From NCBI RefSeq assembly GCF_025465275.1, contig NZ_JAODNK010000073.1:112674-176673 (forward strand): DNA of 64,000 bases, given 5' to 3'. Position numbers and translations under genes: made by a program. Below, in pieces: positions 8,865 to 17,709 of the stretch. Every line of letters begins with the position of its first letter. Position 1 is the stretch's first letter. The DNA comes from Nocardia sp. (GTDB lineage Bacteria > Actinomycetota > Actinomycetes > Mycobacteriales > Mycobacteriaceae). The notes under the pieces are model-generated. The model was not told where the DNA came from and did not search any database. It worked only from the letters and a program-made list of their open reading frames with translations.

Positions 8865-10541
8865 TCAGATTCGCTCCTTGGACCGCTCGCGCACGCGCAG
8901 CGCGATCGGTTTCTGGGTTTCGGCGAAGAAGTCATTGCCCTTGTCGTCGACGACGATGAAGGCCGGGAAGTCCTCGACCTCGATCTTCCAGACTGCTTCC
9001 ATGCCGAGCTCAGGGTATTCGAGAACTTCGACGGATTTGATGCAGTCGAGGGCGAGTCGCGCGGCGGGTCCGCCGATCGAGCCGAGGTAGAAGCCGCCGT
9101 GCTCCTTGCACGCCCGGGTGACCTGAGCCGAGCGATTGCCCTTCGCGAGCATGACGTGCGAACCGCCGGCGGCCTGGAACTGATCGACATAGGAGTCCAT
9201 GCGCCCGGCGGTGGTGGGGCCGAAGGAACCGGAGGCGTAACCCTCGGGAGTCTTGGCCGGACCGGCGTAGTAGACGGCCATCTCACGCAGGTACTCCGGC
9301 ATGGGCTCGCCCGCGTCGAGGCGCTCCTTGATCTTGGCGTGCGCGATATCGCGCGCCACCACCAGCGGGCCGGTCAGCGAAAGCCGGGTCTTCACCGGGT
9401 ATTTCGACAGCTCGTCACGGATCTCCGACATCGGCCGCTCGAGGTCGATCTTGACCACGTCGCCGCCGAGAATCGAATCGGTCTGCTCCGGAAGATACTG
9501 CGCCGGTTCACGTTCCAGCTGCTCCAGGAACACGCCCTCGGCGGTGATCTTGGCGCGCGCCTGGCGGTCGGCCGAGCAGGAGACGGCAATGGCGACCGGC
9601 AGCGACGCCCCGTGGCGCGGCAGGCGGATGACGCGCACATCGTGGCAGAAGTACTTGCCGCCGAACTGCGCACCGATGCCGAAGTCCTGGGTGAGCTTGA
9701 AGACCTGCTCCTCGAGCTCCAGATCCCGGAAGCCGTGCGCGGACATCGCGCCCTCGGTCGGCATATTGTCCAGGTAGTGCGCGGAGGCGTATTTCGCTGT
9801 CTTCAAAGCGAATTCGGCACTGGTGCCGCCGATGACGACCGCCAGGTGGTACGGCGGGCAGGCCGCGGTGCCGAGCGAGCGGATCTTCTCGTCCAGGAAC
9901 TCCAGCATGCGATCCGGGTTCAGAATCGCCTTGGTCTCCTGGAACAGGAACGATTTATTGGCCGACCCGCCACCCTTGGCCATGAACAGGAACTTGTAGG
10001 CCGGGTGCGTGGGATCGCCTGCGTCCGAGTACAACTCGACCTGGGCGGGCAGGTTCTGCCCGGTGTTCTTCTCGTCCCACATGGTGATCGGCGCGAGCTG
10101 CGAGTACCGCAGGTTCAGCTTGGTGTACGCGTCGAACACACCCCGCGAAATCCACTCGGCATCATCGGCCCCGGTGAGCACACCCTCGGACTTCTTGCCC
10201 ATGACGATGGCCGTGCCGGTGTCCTGGCACATGGGCAGAATCCCGCCCGCGGAGATATTGACGTTCTTCAGCAGATCCAGCGCCACGAACCGGTCGTTGC
10301 CGCTGGCCTCCGGATCGTCGATGATCTTGCGCAGCTGCCGCAGGTGCGCGGGCCGCAGGTAGTGGCTGATGTCGTGCATCGCCTCCGCGGTGAGCAGGCG
10401 CAATACCTCGGGGTCCACCTGCAGAAAGGTCCGCCCGCTCGCCTCGAAGGTGCTGACCCCCTCGGTGGTCAGCAATCGATAGGGCGTGTCATCGGCACCG
10501 ATCGGCAGCAGATCCGAGTACAGGAAGTCAGGCGCGGTCAC
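8865..10541 (-). CDS. fum: Class I (Fe-S) fumarate hydratase
   Basis: The enzyme interconverts fumarate and malate in the TCA cycle with a labile [4Fe-4S] cluster. The 558-residue protein begins at GTG 10541, which has GAGGAG eight bases upstream; the frame extends further 5' to 10670 but that extension has no ribosome site and poor composition. The conserved ILPMCQDTGTA segment carries the first cluster cysteine, and GTAACPPYH and the C-terminal GGFYLGSIGGPAA block fit the family. Length and order (alpha then beta part in one chain) match FumA-type enzymes. Many Mycobacteriales use class II FumC, so class I is informative about the lineage. Confidence 0.92.
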   Translation of the reverse strand: MTAPDFLYSDLLPIGADDTPYRLLTTEGVSTFEASGRTFLQVDPEVLRLLTAEAMHDISHYLRPAHLRQLRKIIDDPEASGNDRFVALDLLKNVNISAGGILPMCQDTGTAIVMGKKSEGVLTGADDAEWISRGVFDAYTKLNLRYSQLAPITMWDEKNTGQNLPAQVELYSDAGDPTHPAYKFLFMAKGGGSANKSFLFQETKAILNPDRMLEFLDEKIRSLGTAACPPYHLAVVIGGTSAEFALKTAKYASAHYLDNMPTEGAMSAHGFRDLELEEQVFKLTQDFGIGAQFGGKYFCHDVRVIRLPRHGASLPVAIAVSCSADRQARAKITAEGVFLEQLEREPAQYLPEQTDSILGGDVVKIDLERPMSEIRDELSKYPVKTRLSLTGPLVVARDIAHAKIKERLDAGEPMPEYLREMAVYYAGPAKTPEGYASGSFGPTTAGRMDSYVDQFQAAGGSHVMLAKGNRSAQVTRACKEHGGFYLGSIGGPAARLALDCIKSVEVLEYPELGMEAVWKIEVEDFPAFIVVDDKGNDFFAETQKPIALRVRERSKERI

Positions 10542-10948
10542 TGGTCGCACTCCTCGAGCAGGGCCGAGCCCGAAGCTCAGCCGACGGTTCAAGCAGAGAG
10601 ACTCTATCCAGCCCGCCCAGAACCCCTTCGCACAGGCAAGCCTTAACTGCGGCCGCAGGTCACCCGACATGGGTGCCCAAGTGCGGATTTGTGTGAATCG
10701 GCGATGACTTTGTGCGAATCGGCATGGGTTGCACCTTCAACCCTCGCAGTGTTTCCTGGTGCATGATGCTCACGCCCAGACGGGGAGTTGGGGAACAGAT
10801 GTTCGATTCCGCGTTGCTCCGCCGCACGCCTCAGATACCGTTTTGTTCGTGCGGCTCGACGATCATGCACACCATCGGAGTGCGCATTCTGGGATCACCT
10901 GAACCTGCGCACACACCATGCCAGCAAGGCGACCACAGGGGGATCGCA
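10542..10948. other. Intergenic region fumarase to TnpB remnant
   Basis: About 400 bases contain the fumarase promoter region (minus strand), a 21-base-period direct repeat (10688-10723) and the presumed left end of the decayed TnpB element. A frame open from 10712 reads into tnpB but its first 80 codons do not resemble a protein. Confidence 0.4.
10688..10723. repeat. Direct repeat TTTGTGYGAATCGGC
   Basis: TTTGTGTGAATCGGC (10688-10702) and TTTGTGCGAATCGGC (10709-10723) repeat with a 21-base period, two turns of the helix, 150 bases upstream of the fumarase start. This suits tandem binding sites of one regulator, or the edge of the neighbouring insertion element. Confidence 0.45.
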
Positions 10949-12005
10949 TTGAGCCATATGCAAGGCGTGCGCTTCGAGCTCGCACCCGACCCGCAACAGA
11001 CCATCGCGATGCGGCGGCATTGCGGGCTGTCACGGGTGGTGGAGAATTTCTGCCTCGAGATTGTGCAAAAGAAGTGGACCCAACGCCAAGCGGAGCAGAC
11101 GTACGGCCTTACCGGTGACGAACTGACCGAAGTACCATGGACCGCACCGGAATTGGAGAAGCATTGGCGTGCCGCACTTGCAGATCGGTATCCATGGTTT
11201 ACGCACGACAAGATGTCTTCGCGCGTACCGAAGGAAGCGTGCAGGGTCCGCGCAGCCGGGTTCGCCAACTATCTGAAGTCCAAGAAGGGCGTTCGCAGGG
11301 GTCCCCGAATCGGGTTCCCGTCGTGGCGAAAACACAAGCACGGTTCGCGATTCCGCTACGACGCAGAACGGGCGCGGCCGCTCGGCACACGCGCGGTGCG
11401 ACTGCCCGGCATCGGGGAAGTGGCCACTCGCGAGGATATGTCCTGGCTCACCCGACGTCTCGCGAACGGCACCGCCCGGATCCTCGGGGCAACGGTCCGC
11501 GAGAGAGCAGATCGGTGGTGGATCTCGTTTCAGCTGGAGGTGGACCGCACCGATATCAACGCTAGGCACGCAGTCACGGCAGGCGCTCCGATGTGCGGCA
11601 TTGATCTCGGCCCGGTTGCATCTGCGAGTGGCCAATCGGCGTCGAGATTTCCTGCACAAGACCACCACACGGTTGACGAGAACCAAGTCGGCTATCGCGG
11701 TGGAAACCCTGAACGTCAAAGGTATGGCCAAAAATCGACGGCTCGCCCGCGCAGTCGCCGACGCCGGGTTCGCCGAATTCGTCCGTCAGCTCGGATACAA
11801 AGCCGACTGGTACGGGGCTGTCGTGTGGAAGGCCGACCGATGGTTCCCGTCCTCGAAGATGTGTGGGGAATGCAGGCAGGTTCACCATGGCCTGGCACTG
11901 GCCGACCGCACTTGGACATGCCTTGGCTGTGGCGTCGTCCACGATCGTGATGCGAATGCCGCGGGCAACCTACTGGCCGCAATGCTCGCGGACCGCAACG
12001 CCTGA
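10949..12005 (+). pseudogene. tnpB: TnpB RNA-guided nuclease, internal deletion and frameshift
   Basis: TnpB is the OMEGA-type RNA-guided DNA nuclease ancestral to Cas12. The 5' part reads from TTG 10949 (AGGGGGA ribosome site) or ATG 10958 to about 11610, ending with the RuvC-I motif CGIDLG. From about 11605 the sequence continues in the +1 frame with RVANRRRDFLHK, then the RuvC-II glutamate segment AVETLNVKGM, a zinc finger MCGEC...CLGCG and the RuvC-III aspartate HDRDANAAGNL, to the stop at 12005. About 55-70 codons that normally join RuvC-I to the RVANRRRDF helix are missing, and the deletion changes frame. The gene is therefore inactive unless frameshifted, although all three catalytic motifs survive. 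Confidence 0.85.
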
Positions 12006-12112
12006 ACGATGCACCCCTCGCCGGGAAGTTCCCTGGAGAGGTGAAACGCCTCGCAGAGACCACGTAAGACCGTGCTCCCCGGAGAAGGCGGTGGTCAATG
12101 AAGCAGGACGAG
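10949..12112 (+). mobile_element. Decayed IS1341/IS605-type element carrying tnpB only
   Basis: The element consists of a broken tnpB and its 3' flank. After the tnpB stop, bases 12006-12112 hold the kind of sequence that ends such elements in actinobacteria, including GTCAATGAAGCAGGA (12094-12108), and would encode the scaffold of the guide (omega/re) RNA. No tnpA is present. Exact ends cannot be fixed by eye. Confidence 0.5.
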
Positions 12113-12160
12113 CTCCAGCGACAGAACGCTGAGGCTCACGCAACGGAGGAATTAGCATGA
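12098..12160 (+). CDS. 20-residue leader ORF overlapping the marR start
   Basis: ATG 12098, preceded by GGAGAAGG (12081-12088), opens a hydrophilic Gln/Glu-rich 20-codon frame whose TGA (12158-12160) overlaps the marR ATG (12157) in the ATGA pattern typical of translational coupling. Its first half is the end of the tnpB element, so the insertion may have created it. Expression is inferred from the ribosome site only. Confidence 0.35.
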   Translation: MKQDELQRQNAEAHATEELA

Positions 12161-12660
12161 CAGCAGAACCCGGGAGTGGAACCGTGACCGAAACCCGTTG
12201 GCTCGATGATGTCGAGACACGTGCGTGGCTGGGATTCGTGTTCACCCGCGACCTCATCGCCGCCGCGGTCGGACGCGACTCACTGCGCGAATCCAATCTC
12301 ACCTATGTCGAGTACACCGTGCTGGCCCGCCTGGCCGACGCCACCGATCACCGTCGCAGCTTCGCCGAACTGGCCGCGGTGCTGGAGTGGTCGCAGAGCC
12401 GCCTCTCGCATCAGATCACGCGGATGGAGAAGCGCGGCCTCGTCGCTCGCGAGTCCATTCCCGATGATGCCCGCCGCACCGCCGCCGTCCTCACCGCCAA
12501 GGGCGAGCTGGTGCTCGCCGGCGCGGCCCCCGCACATGTGGAGAGCGTGCGCCGCCACATGATCGATGTGCTGGACCGCGGACAGTTGGACGCGCTCGCC
12601 GACATCTACGACACCCTGCTCGCCCACCATCGAAGACCGGACACGCGAAACCCCCTGTGA
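12157..12660 (+). CDS. MarR-family transcriptional regulator
   Basis: A 167-residue winged-helix DNA-binding protein of the MarR family, expected to act as a dimer that responds to small ligands. Residues about 60-120 form the winged helix (SFAELAAVLEWSQSRLSHQITRMEKRGLV, then the basic wing IPDDARRT). The ATG at 12157 has a GGAGG site five to ten bases upstream; a GTG at 12184, directly before the conserved TRWLDD segment, is an alternative. It lies just downstream of the TnpB remnant, so its native promoter may have been displaced. No target gene can be named from the context. Confidence 0.85.
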   Translation: MTAEPGSGTVTETRWLDDVETRAWLGFVFTRDLIAAAVGRDSLRESNLTYVEYTVLARLADATDHRRSFAELAAVLEWSQSRLSHQITRMEKRGLVARESIPDDARRTAAVLTAKGELVLAGAAPAHVESVRRHMIDVLDRGQLDALADIYDTLLAHHRRPDTRNPL

Positions 12661-12698
12661 AGATCACTCCGGGCCCGACAAAATACGCTTCGACCGGC

Positions 12699-12723
12699 GT
12701 TTGGTTTGGCACACAGGGGGTAC
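12699..12723 (+). promoter_or_regulatory. SigF/SigB-like promoter for the stressosome operon
   Basis: GTTT (12699-12702), a 15-base spacer and GGGTAC (12718-12723) match the actinobacterial SigF/SigB consensus GTTT-N15..17-GGGTAT; a second overlapping pair (GTTT 12704-12707, GGGTAA 12725-12730) also fits. This predicts a leader of about 130 bases before the rsbR-like gene and autoregulation by the controlled sigma factor. Confidence 0.5.
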
Positions 12724-12860
12724 TGGGTAAGACTAGGCTCGGCACCGGCTTCCGACGGCGGTCGGCACCGAGCGCACGGTCGGCAAACGGCCGCACGATC
12801 GGCAAAACGGCCGAGAAGTGAATACCCGACCTGGCCTTAGCGAAAGGGGCAGGAGTTTTC

Positions 12861-13757
12861 ATGTCCGACGTGTCCATTGACCTCTCGGCGGATCCACTGC
12901 CCGCAGGTTCTGTCGACAATCTGCTTCCGCAGCTCGTCGAACACCTGCGGCAGAACCGCACCGAACTGCGCGAGGAGTGGGCTCGTCGAATCACCGATGC
13001 CCAGCTACTGACCGCCATGACCCCGGAGGAGATCTTCTCCGAAGCCACCTCGGTCTACGACAACTACGTCGAGGTGCTCGAGACCGGTAGCGTCGAAGCG
13101 CTGCAGGCCTATGCGCGCGATCTGTCCGAACGCATCATCCCGCGTGGCGTCGAGACCGACGAGGTCATCGGCATCGTGCTGCTGCTGCGGGATGTGCTGG
13201 CCCGCAGCCTGTTCGAGAAGTACCAAACCGACTTCATGCTGTTGAAACGGGTGCTCGACGCGTACGAGCCGGCCGCCAACCGCATCGCCAATACCGTGGC
13301 CGTGTCCTTCGTGCAGGAACGCGAGCGTGTTATCCGCCAGCAGCAGGAGGCGATTCGCGAGCTGTCCACCCCGGTGCTGCAGGTGCGCGAGCAACTGCTC
13401 ATCCTGCCCATCATCGGTGTGCTGGATTCACAACGTGCGCGGCAGCTCACCGAACAGCTGCTGCGTGCCATTCGCGCCAACCGCGCCAAGGTGGTCGTCA
13501 TCGATATCACCGGTGTGCCGGCGATCGATTCGACAGTCGCGAACCACCTGGTGCAAACCGTCGACGCGTCGGGCCTGATGGGCGCGAACGTGATCATTAC
13601 CGGCCTGTCGTCGGAGATCGCGCTCACGCTGGTCACCATCGGCCTGGACCTGTCGAAGATGAATGCCGTCGGTGATCTCCAGGGCGGTATCGAAGAGGCG
13701 GAGCGACTGCTCGGTTACGAGGTGTCGCGAGTTCCCGCCGATCGCGACGGACGGTAA
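12861..13757 (+). CDS. rsbR: RsbR-like stressosome co-antagonist
   Basis: This 298-residue protein should form the stressosome shell with RsbS and hold the kinase RsbT until stress. The N-terminal helical domain (about 20-160, RsbRD_N type) is a sensor; residues about 170-285 form a STAS domain. The linker segment ELSTPVLQV carries the conserved threonine matching the B. subtilis RsbR site T171; at the second site (T205, DITGVPxVDT) this protein has serine: DITGVPAIDST. The ATG at 12861 follows AGGAG. It is the first gene of a cluster with 15-base or overlapping junctions (rsbR-rsbS-rsbT-rsbX-rsbU), typical of a single transcript, and has a SigF/B-like promoter upstream. Confidence 0.88.
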   Translation: MSDVSIDLSADPLPAGSVDNLLPQLVEHLRQNRTELREEWARRITDAQLLTAMTPEEIFSEATSVYDNYVEVLETGSVEALQAYARDLSERIIPRGVETDEVIGIVLLLRDVLARSLFEKYQTDFMLLKRVLDAYEPAANRIANTVAVSFVQERERVIRQQQEAIRELSTPVLQVREQLLILPIIGVLDSQRARQLTEQLLRAIRANRAKVVVIDITGVPAIDSTVANHLVQTVDASGLMGANVIITGLSSEIALTLVTIGLDLSKMNAVGDLQGGIEEAERLLGYEVSRVPADRDGR

Positions 13758-13772
13758 GCCGGGCCAGGGCCA

Positions 13773-14162
13773 ATGCCGGTACCCATACTGAAGCAGGGCA
13801 CCTATCTCATCGCGTCGGTGCAGTCCGCACTCACCGACGCCGATACCGAGCGCCTGCAGGACGACTTGATGAAGTACGTCAGCAAGTACCGGGCCCAGGG
13901 AATCATTGTCGATGTCACTGCAATCGACGTAATGGACTCCTTCGCCGCGAGATCGCTGCGTACCATCGCCCACATGACCAAGCTGAGAGGCGCGGAAACG
14001 GTCATTGTCGGCCTGCAACCCGAGGTTGCCTTCGCCATGGTTCAACTTGGTCTCACCTTCGAAGGCATGCACACTGCCCTCGATCTCGAAGAAGGGCTGG
14101 CCTGGCTCAACCACAAGATCAATAACCGCGGCCAACGAGACGGTCGTGATCGTGGCCGCTGA
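13773..14162 (+). CDS. rsbS: RsbS-like stressosome antagonist (STAS)
   Basis: A 129-residue single STAS domain protein that should co-assemble with RsbR and sequester RsbT. The phosphorylation site region is intact: DVTAIDVMDSFAARSL contains the serine that RsbT phosphorylates in B. subtilis RsbS (Ser59). The ATG at 13773 follows AGGG with 15 bases between it and the rsbR stop. The C-terminal Arg/Asp/Gly tail is charged and overlaps the rsbT start by 17 bases. Confidence 0.88.
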   Translation: MPVPILKQGTYLIASVQSALTDADTERLQDDLMKYVSKYRAQGIIVDVTAIDVMDSFAARSLRTIAHMTKLRGAETVIVGLQPEVAFAMVQLGLTFEGMHTALDLEEGLAWLNHKINNRGQRDGRDRGR

Positions 14163-14565
14163 AGTCGTGGTGATCGCGGTGAAGGTGTCCAACGACATCG
14201 TGACCGCTCGGCAGGCGGGGCTCGAGATGGCAAGCATTCTGGGCTTCTCGCTCTCTGATCGCACCATGATTGCGACCGCAATCTCGGAAGTCGCACGCAA
14301 TATCACGAGTTATGCAGGCACAGGCGAGATCCGGCTCACCGTCGGGGATCGTGAGGGCCGCCGCTCCATGGTGGTACAGGCCCAGGATCAGGGCCCCGGC
14401 ATCGTCGATATCGTCCGCGCCCTCGAAGACGGCTACTCCACCGGACGCGGTCTCGGACTTGGTCTTCCGGGCGCACGCCGCCTGATGGACGGTCTCGCGA
14501 TCACCTCCGAACCGGGCCAGGGCACGCTCGTCGAGATGTGGAAGTGGGTGCCCAACGGTGCGTGA
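14146..14565 (+). CDS. rsbT: RsbT-like serine/threonine switch kinase
   Basis: A GHKL-type kinase of 139 residues that phosphorylates RsbR and RsbS, leaves the stressosome and activates the RsbU phosphatase. The N-box SEVARNITSYA, G1 box DQGPGI and G2 box GLGLGLPGARRL are visible. I place the start at GTG 14146, with GAGA just upstream; GTG 14152 is equally possible. It overlaps rsbS by 17 bases and the next gene by 8, indicating tight translational coupling. Confidence 0.88.
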   Translation: MIVAAEVVVIAVKVSNDIVTARQAGLEMASILGFSLSDRTMIATAISEVARNITSYAGTGEIRLTVGDREGRRSMVVQAQDQGPGIVDIVRALEDGYSTGRGLGLGLPGARRLMDGLAITSEPGQGTLVEMWKWVPNGA

Positions 14566-15280
14566 GGACGGTTTCATCGGCGCGGTCGAATGGGCCGTGG
14601 CCGGACGCGCACTACCTGGGCAGCGCGTCTCGGGGGACCGGTCGGTCGTACTCGACGCGGGCGGTGGCTCAGTGCTTTTCGCGGTCTTGGACGGACTGGG
14701 CCACGGCGCCGCCGCCGCGGACGCCTCCGATCGCGCGGCACAGGTGCTTGCCGAGAATCGCGCCGAACCCCTGGACGTACTGATCCTGCTGTGCCACCGC
14801 GCCATGTCCGACACGCGCGGCGCCGCTGTCTCCCTGGCGCTCTTCGATACCGGGGATCGGCTGCACTGGCTCGGCGTGGGCAATGTCGAAACCCGCATTG
14901 TGGCAGCGGCTCCCGGCAAACCGGCCATTCGCGCGGCGGCGCTGCTGTCGGCCGGCATCGTGGGTTATCTGCTACCGCCGAACCTGACGTCGCAGACCGT
15001 GGCGGTGCGGCCCGGTGATCTGCTGCTCATGTCCACCGACGGCATTACCAGCGATTACTCCGACCGCGTCGATCTGGCCAAGCCCACCTCCGAGATCACC
15101 GCCGATATCCTCGCCCGGTACGCCAAGGACACCGATGACGCCCTGGTGCTGGCGGCACGGCATCGCGGGCATCTCAGCCCCGGCCGCTCCATTCTGAGCC
15201 AGGCCAGCCAAAGCCATTCGGTCACACACCATTCCAGCCCGGTGCGACCGAGCTCCACCCCACCGGGTCCACCGGCATGA
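14558..15280 (+). CDS. rsbX: RsbX-like PP2C feedback phosphatase
   Basis: A 240-residue PP2C/SpoIIE-type phosphatase expected to dephosphorylate RsbR and RsbS and reset the stressosome. The metal-site motifs DGLGHG (about 45-50) and STDGI (about 160) are present, in a domain of about 195 residues; the last 35-40 residues are a Ser/Pro/His-rich tail not usual for RsbX. Translation starts at GTG 14558 inside the rsbT end. The stop overlaps the ATG of the following gene (ATGA), so expression should be coupled. Confidence 0.82.
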   Translation: MREDGFIGAVEWAVAGRALPGQRVSGDRSVVLDAGGGSVLFAVLDGLGHGAAAADASDRAAQVLAENRAEPLDVLILLCHRAMSDTRGAAVSLALFDTGDRLHWLGVGNVETRIVAAAPGKPAIRAAALLSAGIVGYLLPPNLTSQTVAVRPGDLLLMSTDGITSDYSDRVDLAKPTSEITADILARYAKDTDDALVLAARHRGHLSPGRSILSQASQSHSVTHHSSPVRPSSTPPGPPA

Positions 15281-17577
15281 GCTCGGTGCTGGCGGCGTTC
15301 CGTGACGCGTATACCGACGCGCTACGCCTGCATCTGCGTGCGCCCACCCAGAACACCCTGGCCGAGGGGTATGAGCTCGGGCGGCGGGCACTGGTCGAGG
15401 GCGTCAGCATTCTCGACCTCACCGAACACCACTTCCGCATTCTCGAGCAGGAGGGCCTGCTCCCGGTCAATGCCGGCGACCGGTCCGAGGCCGCCCTCGA
15501 ATTCCTGCTGCAGACCATGGCGGCCCTGGACGTGGCCACCCGCGGTTTCCTGGACGGCAATCGCCGCTACGAGCAACAGCGTTCCCGCGCAGACGATCTC
15601 GCGGGCCGCGACGCCTTCCGCACCGCACTGGTGGAATCGTTGCAGGACGGCTTCTTCGTCGTCGACTCCGAAGGCACTCTGGTCGAGGTCAATTCGTCGT
15701 TCGGCGCGCTCACCGGGTACGGCCCCGACGGCGCCCCCTACGCCCTCCCCCACCCCTGGACCACCGCCGAAACGCCGCGCTATCCCGATCTCGGCACCGA
15801 TGCGGCCCGCTTCGTCACCCCGATCCGGCACCGCGACGGCCGCCGCATCTGGCTGGCCGTCTCCACCAGTTCGCTGGTGAAACCCGAGAACAGCGAACGC
15901 ATTTTTGTCGGCACCATTCGCGATGTCACCGCCGAACACGATGCGCAGGCGCGCGATCAGGCGGTCTCACGCCTGGCCACCGTGGTCGGTACGGCCACCA
16001 GCGTGGTCGAGGTGCTCGGCGTCGGCCTCGAGGAGCTGCGCCGCACCATCGGCGCGGAATCGGCGGTCGTCTCGGTATGGCCCAACAGCCAGACCGGACC
16101 GGAACTCTATGTCTCCGAGGACAGTCCGCCGCCCGAAGCCGCACCCGCCCGCGCCAAGGTATTGCGCACGGGCGCGGCGCCGGTGGGAAGTCCGCCGGAC
16201 GGCCGCGAATCCCGGCAGGTGCTCGATGCAAGGGCGCGCGCCCTGCTGGACCGCGCGCGATTGCGGCCCGGCCGCACCATGTTCGCCATTCCCGAGGGCA
16301 CGGACAGCTCGGAGGGGATCGTCGCGCCGCTCGGCGAGGCCGGGGATTCCGCACTGTGGCTGCGCTTCGCCGCGCCGCGCGTCATCACCCCCGACGACTG
16401 GGCGCTGTTCTCGCTGCTGGTCGGGCATTTGAGCCTGGCCGTGCAGCGCGCCCGGAACTTCGATCAGGCCCGTTCCACCTCACTCACCCTGCAGCGCGCC
16501 ATGCTCGGCCCGATCGAATTGCCGCCGCGGTTCTCGGTGCACTACGAGCCCGCGCTGCCCCCGCTGGAGATCGGCGGCGACTGGTACGACGTGGTGCGCC
16601 TCGAGGACGGCACCATCGGCGTGGTGGTCGGCGACTGCGTCGGCCGTGGCCTCTCGGCGGCCGTGGTCATGGGCCAATTGCGCACCGCGGCAAGGGCATT
16701 ACTGCTACGCGGCGCGGGCCCCGCCCAACTGCTCGCCGAACTGGATACGGTGGCCGCCCGCATTCCCGGAGCCATGTGCACCACCGTGTGCGCCGCGATC
16801 CTGGACCCGGAGCGCGGGCTGGTGCGCTACTCCAGCGCTGGGCATATGCCGCCCGTGCTCGCCGAACCCGGCACGCGCGGAAGGCTTCTGGAAGGCGGCC
16901 GGGCGGTCCCGCTGGCGACCTTCGACCCGCCGCGCCGCCCCGAGGCCACCACCGCCATGGCCCCCGGCTCCACCCTGGTGCTCTTCACCGACGGCCTGGT
17001 CGAGCAGCGCGGAATAGACATCGACGATCGGTTCGTGGAGCTGGCCGACGAGTTGACCGGCGCGGCAGGGCAATTGCCGCGCGAGGTGGCCGATTCGGTG
17101 CTCTCCCGGCTACGCCCCATCGCCGGCTACGACGACGATGTGGCGCTCGTGGTGTACCGCCAGCCGCCCAAACCGCTACACCTGGATGTGCCGTCCACCG
17201 CGGGCGAATTGTCCGGTATGCGACGCGCACTCAGGTCCTGGCTCGCCGCGGCGGCCGTACCGCACGACTGCGCCACCGATCTCATCGCCGCCGCCAACGA
17301 GGCGTGCAGCAACAGCATCGAACACGCCTATCGCGAAGGCGCGGCCGGGCGGGTCCTGCTGACCGCCGAAACCGGGGTCGACACAGTCACTCTCGTTGTC
17401 ACCGATACCGGGACCTGGCGGCCCCTGCCCTCCGATCCCGGCCACCGCGGCCGCGGCATCAGCATGATGCGCGCACTCACCGACCAATTGGATTTCGATG
17501 ACACCGACCCGGGTACCCGGGTCGCGATGACCATACGATTGCCGGCAGTGTCTTTCTCTGCCGCCAATCGCGTGTGA
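15277..17577 (+). CDS. rsbU: RsbU-type phosphatase fused to an RsbW-type kinase, with PAS and GAF domains
   Basis: The 766-residue protein is the probable output of the stressosome. Domains in order: RsbU_N helical domain (about 1-90), which in RsbU binds RsbT; PAS (about 118-225); GAF (about 235-400); PP2C phosphatase (about 420-625, motifs GGDWYD, VVGDCVGRG, FTDGLVE); and a C-terminal HATPase domain (about 635-755) with N-box ANEACSNSIEHA, DTGTW and GRGISMMRAL. The phosphatase should dephosphorylate an RsbV-type protein and the kinase domain should phosphorylate it or bind a sigma factor, so opposing activities sit on one chain. Fusions of phosphatase and kinase are known, for example M. 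tuberculosis Rv1364c, but here with an RsbT-binding N-terminus inside an rsbRSTX operon. No separate rsbW or sigma gene lies in the window. Confidence 0.88.
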   Translation: MSSVLAAFRDAYTDALRLHLRAPTQNTLAEGYELGRRALVEGVSILDLTEHHFRILEQEGLLPVNAGDRSEAALEFLLQTMAALDVATRGFLDGNRRYEQQRSRADDLAGRDAFRTALVESLQDGFFVVDSEGTLVEVNSSFGALTGYGPDGAPYALPHPWTTAETPRYPDLGTDAARFVTPIRHRDGRRIWLAVSTSSLVKPENSERIFVGTIRDVTAEHDAQARDQAVSRLATVVGTATSVVEVLGVGLEELRRTIGAESAVVSVWPNSQTGPELYVSEDSPPPEAAPARAKVLRTGAAPVGSPPDGRESRQVLDARARALLDRARLRPGRTMFAIPEGTDSSEGIVAPLGEAGDSALWLRFAAPRVITPDDWALFSLLVGHLSLAVQRARNFDQARSTSLTLQRAMLGPIELPPRFSVHYEPALPPLEIGGDWYDVVRLEDGTIGVVVGDCVGRGLSAAVVMGQLRTAARALLLRGAGPAQLLAELDTVAARIPGAMCTTVCAAILDPERGLVRYSSAGHMPPVLAEPGTRGRLLEGGRAVPLATFDPPRRPEATTAMAPGSTLVLFTDGLVEQRGIDIDDRFVELADELTGAAGQLPREVADSVLSRLRPIAGYDDDVALVVYRQPPKPLHLDVPSTAGELSGMRRALRSWLAAAAVPHDCATDLIAAANEACSNSIEHAYREGAAGRVLLTAETGVDTVTLVVTDTGTWRPLPSDPGHRGRGISMMRALTDQLDFDDTDPGTRVAMTIRLPAVSFSAANRV

Positions 17578-17709
17578 ACATAGAAGGCACATATGCGCCA
17601 AAGCCTTCGCACTCCTCGCAGAAACGGTGCGGTAACTGGGCCTTTCGCATGACACCGGCTACCGAACCGATACCGATGTGGCAGACGATGCAGCACGAAC
17701 GGACGGATC

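Noticed and set aside
8640..10646. 668-codon plus-strand open frame opposite fumarase
   Set aside because: It is the antisense shadow of the fumarase gene; the third-position bias and the conserved domain are on the minus strand.
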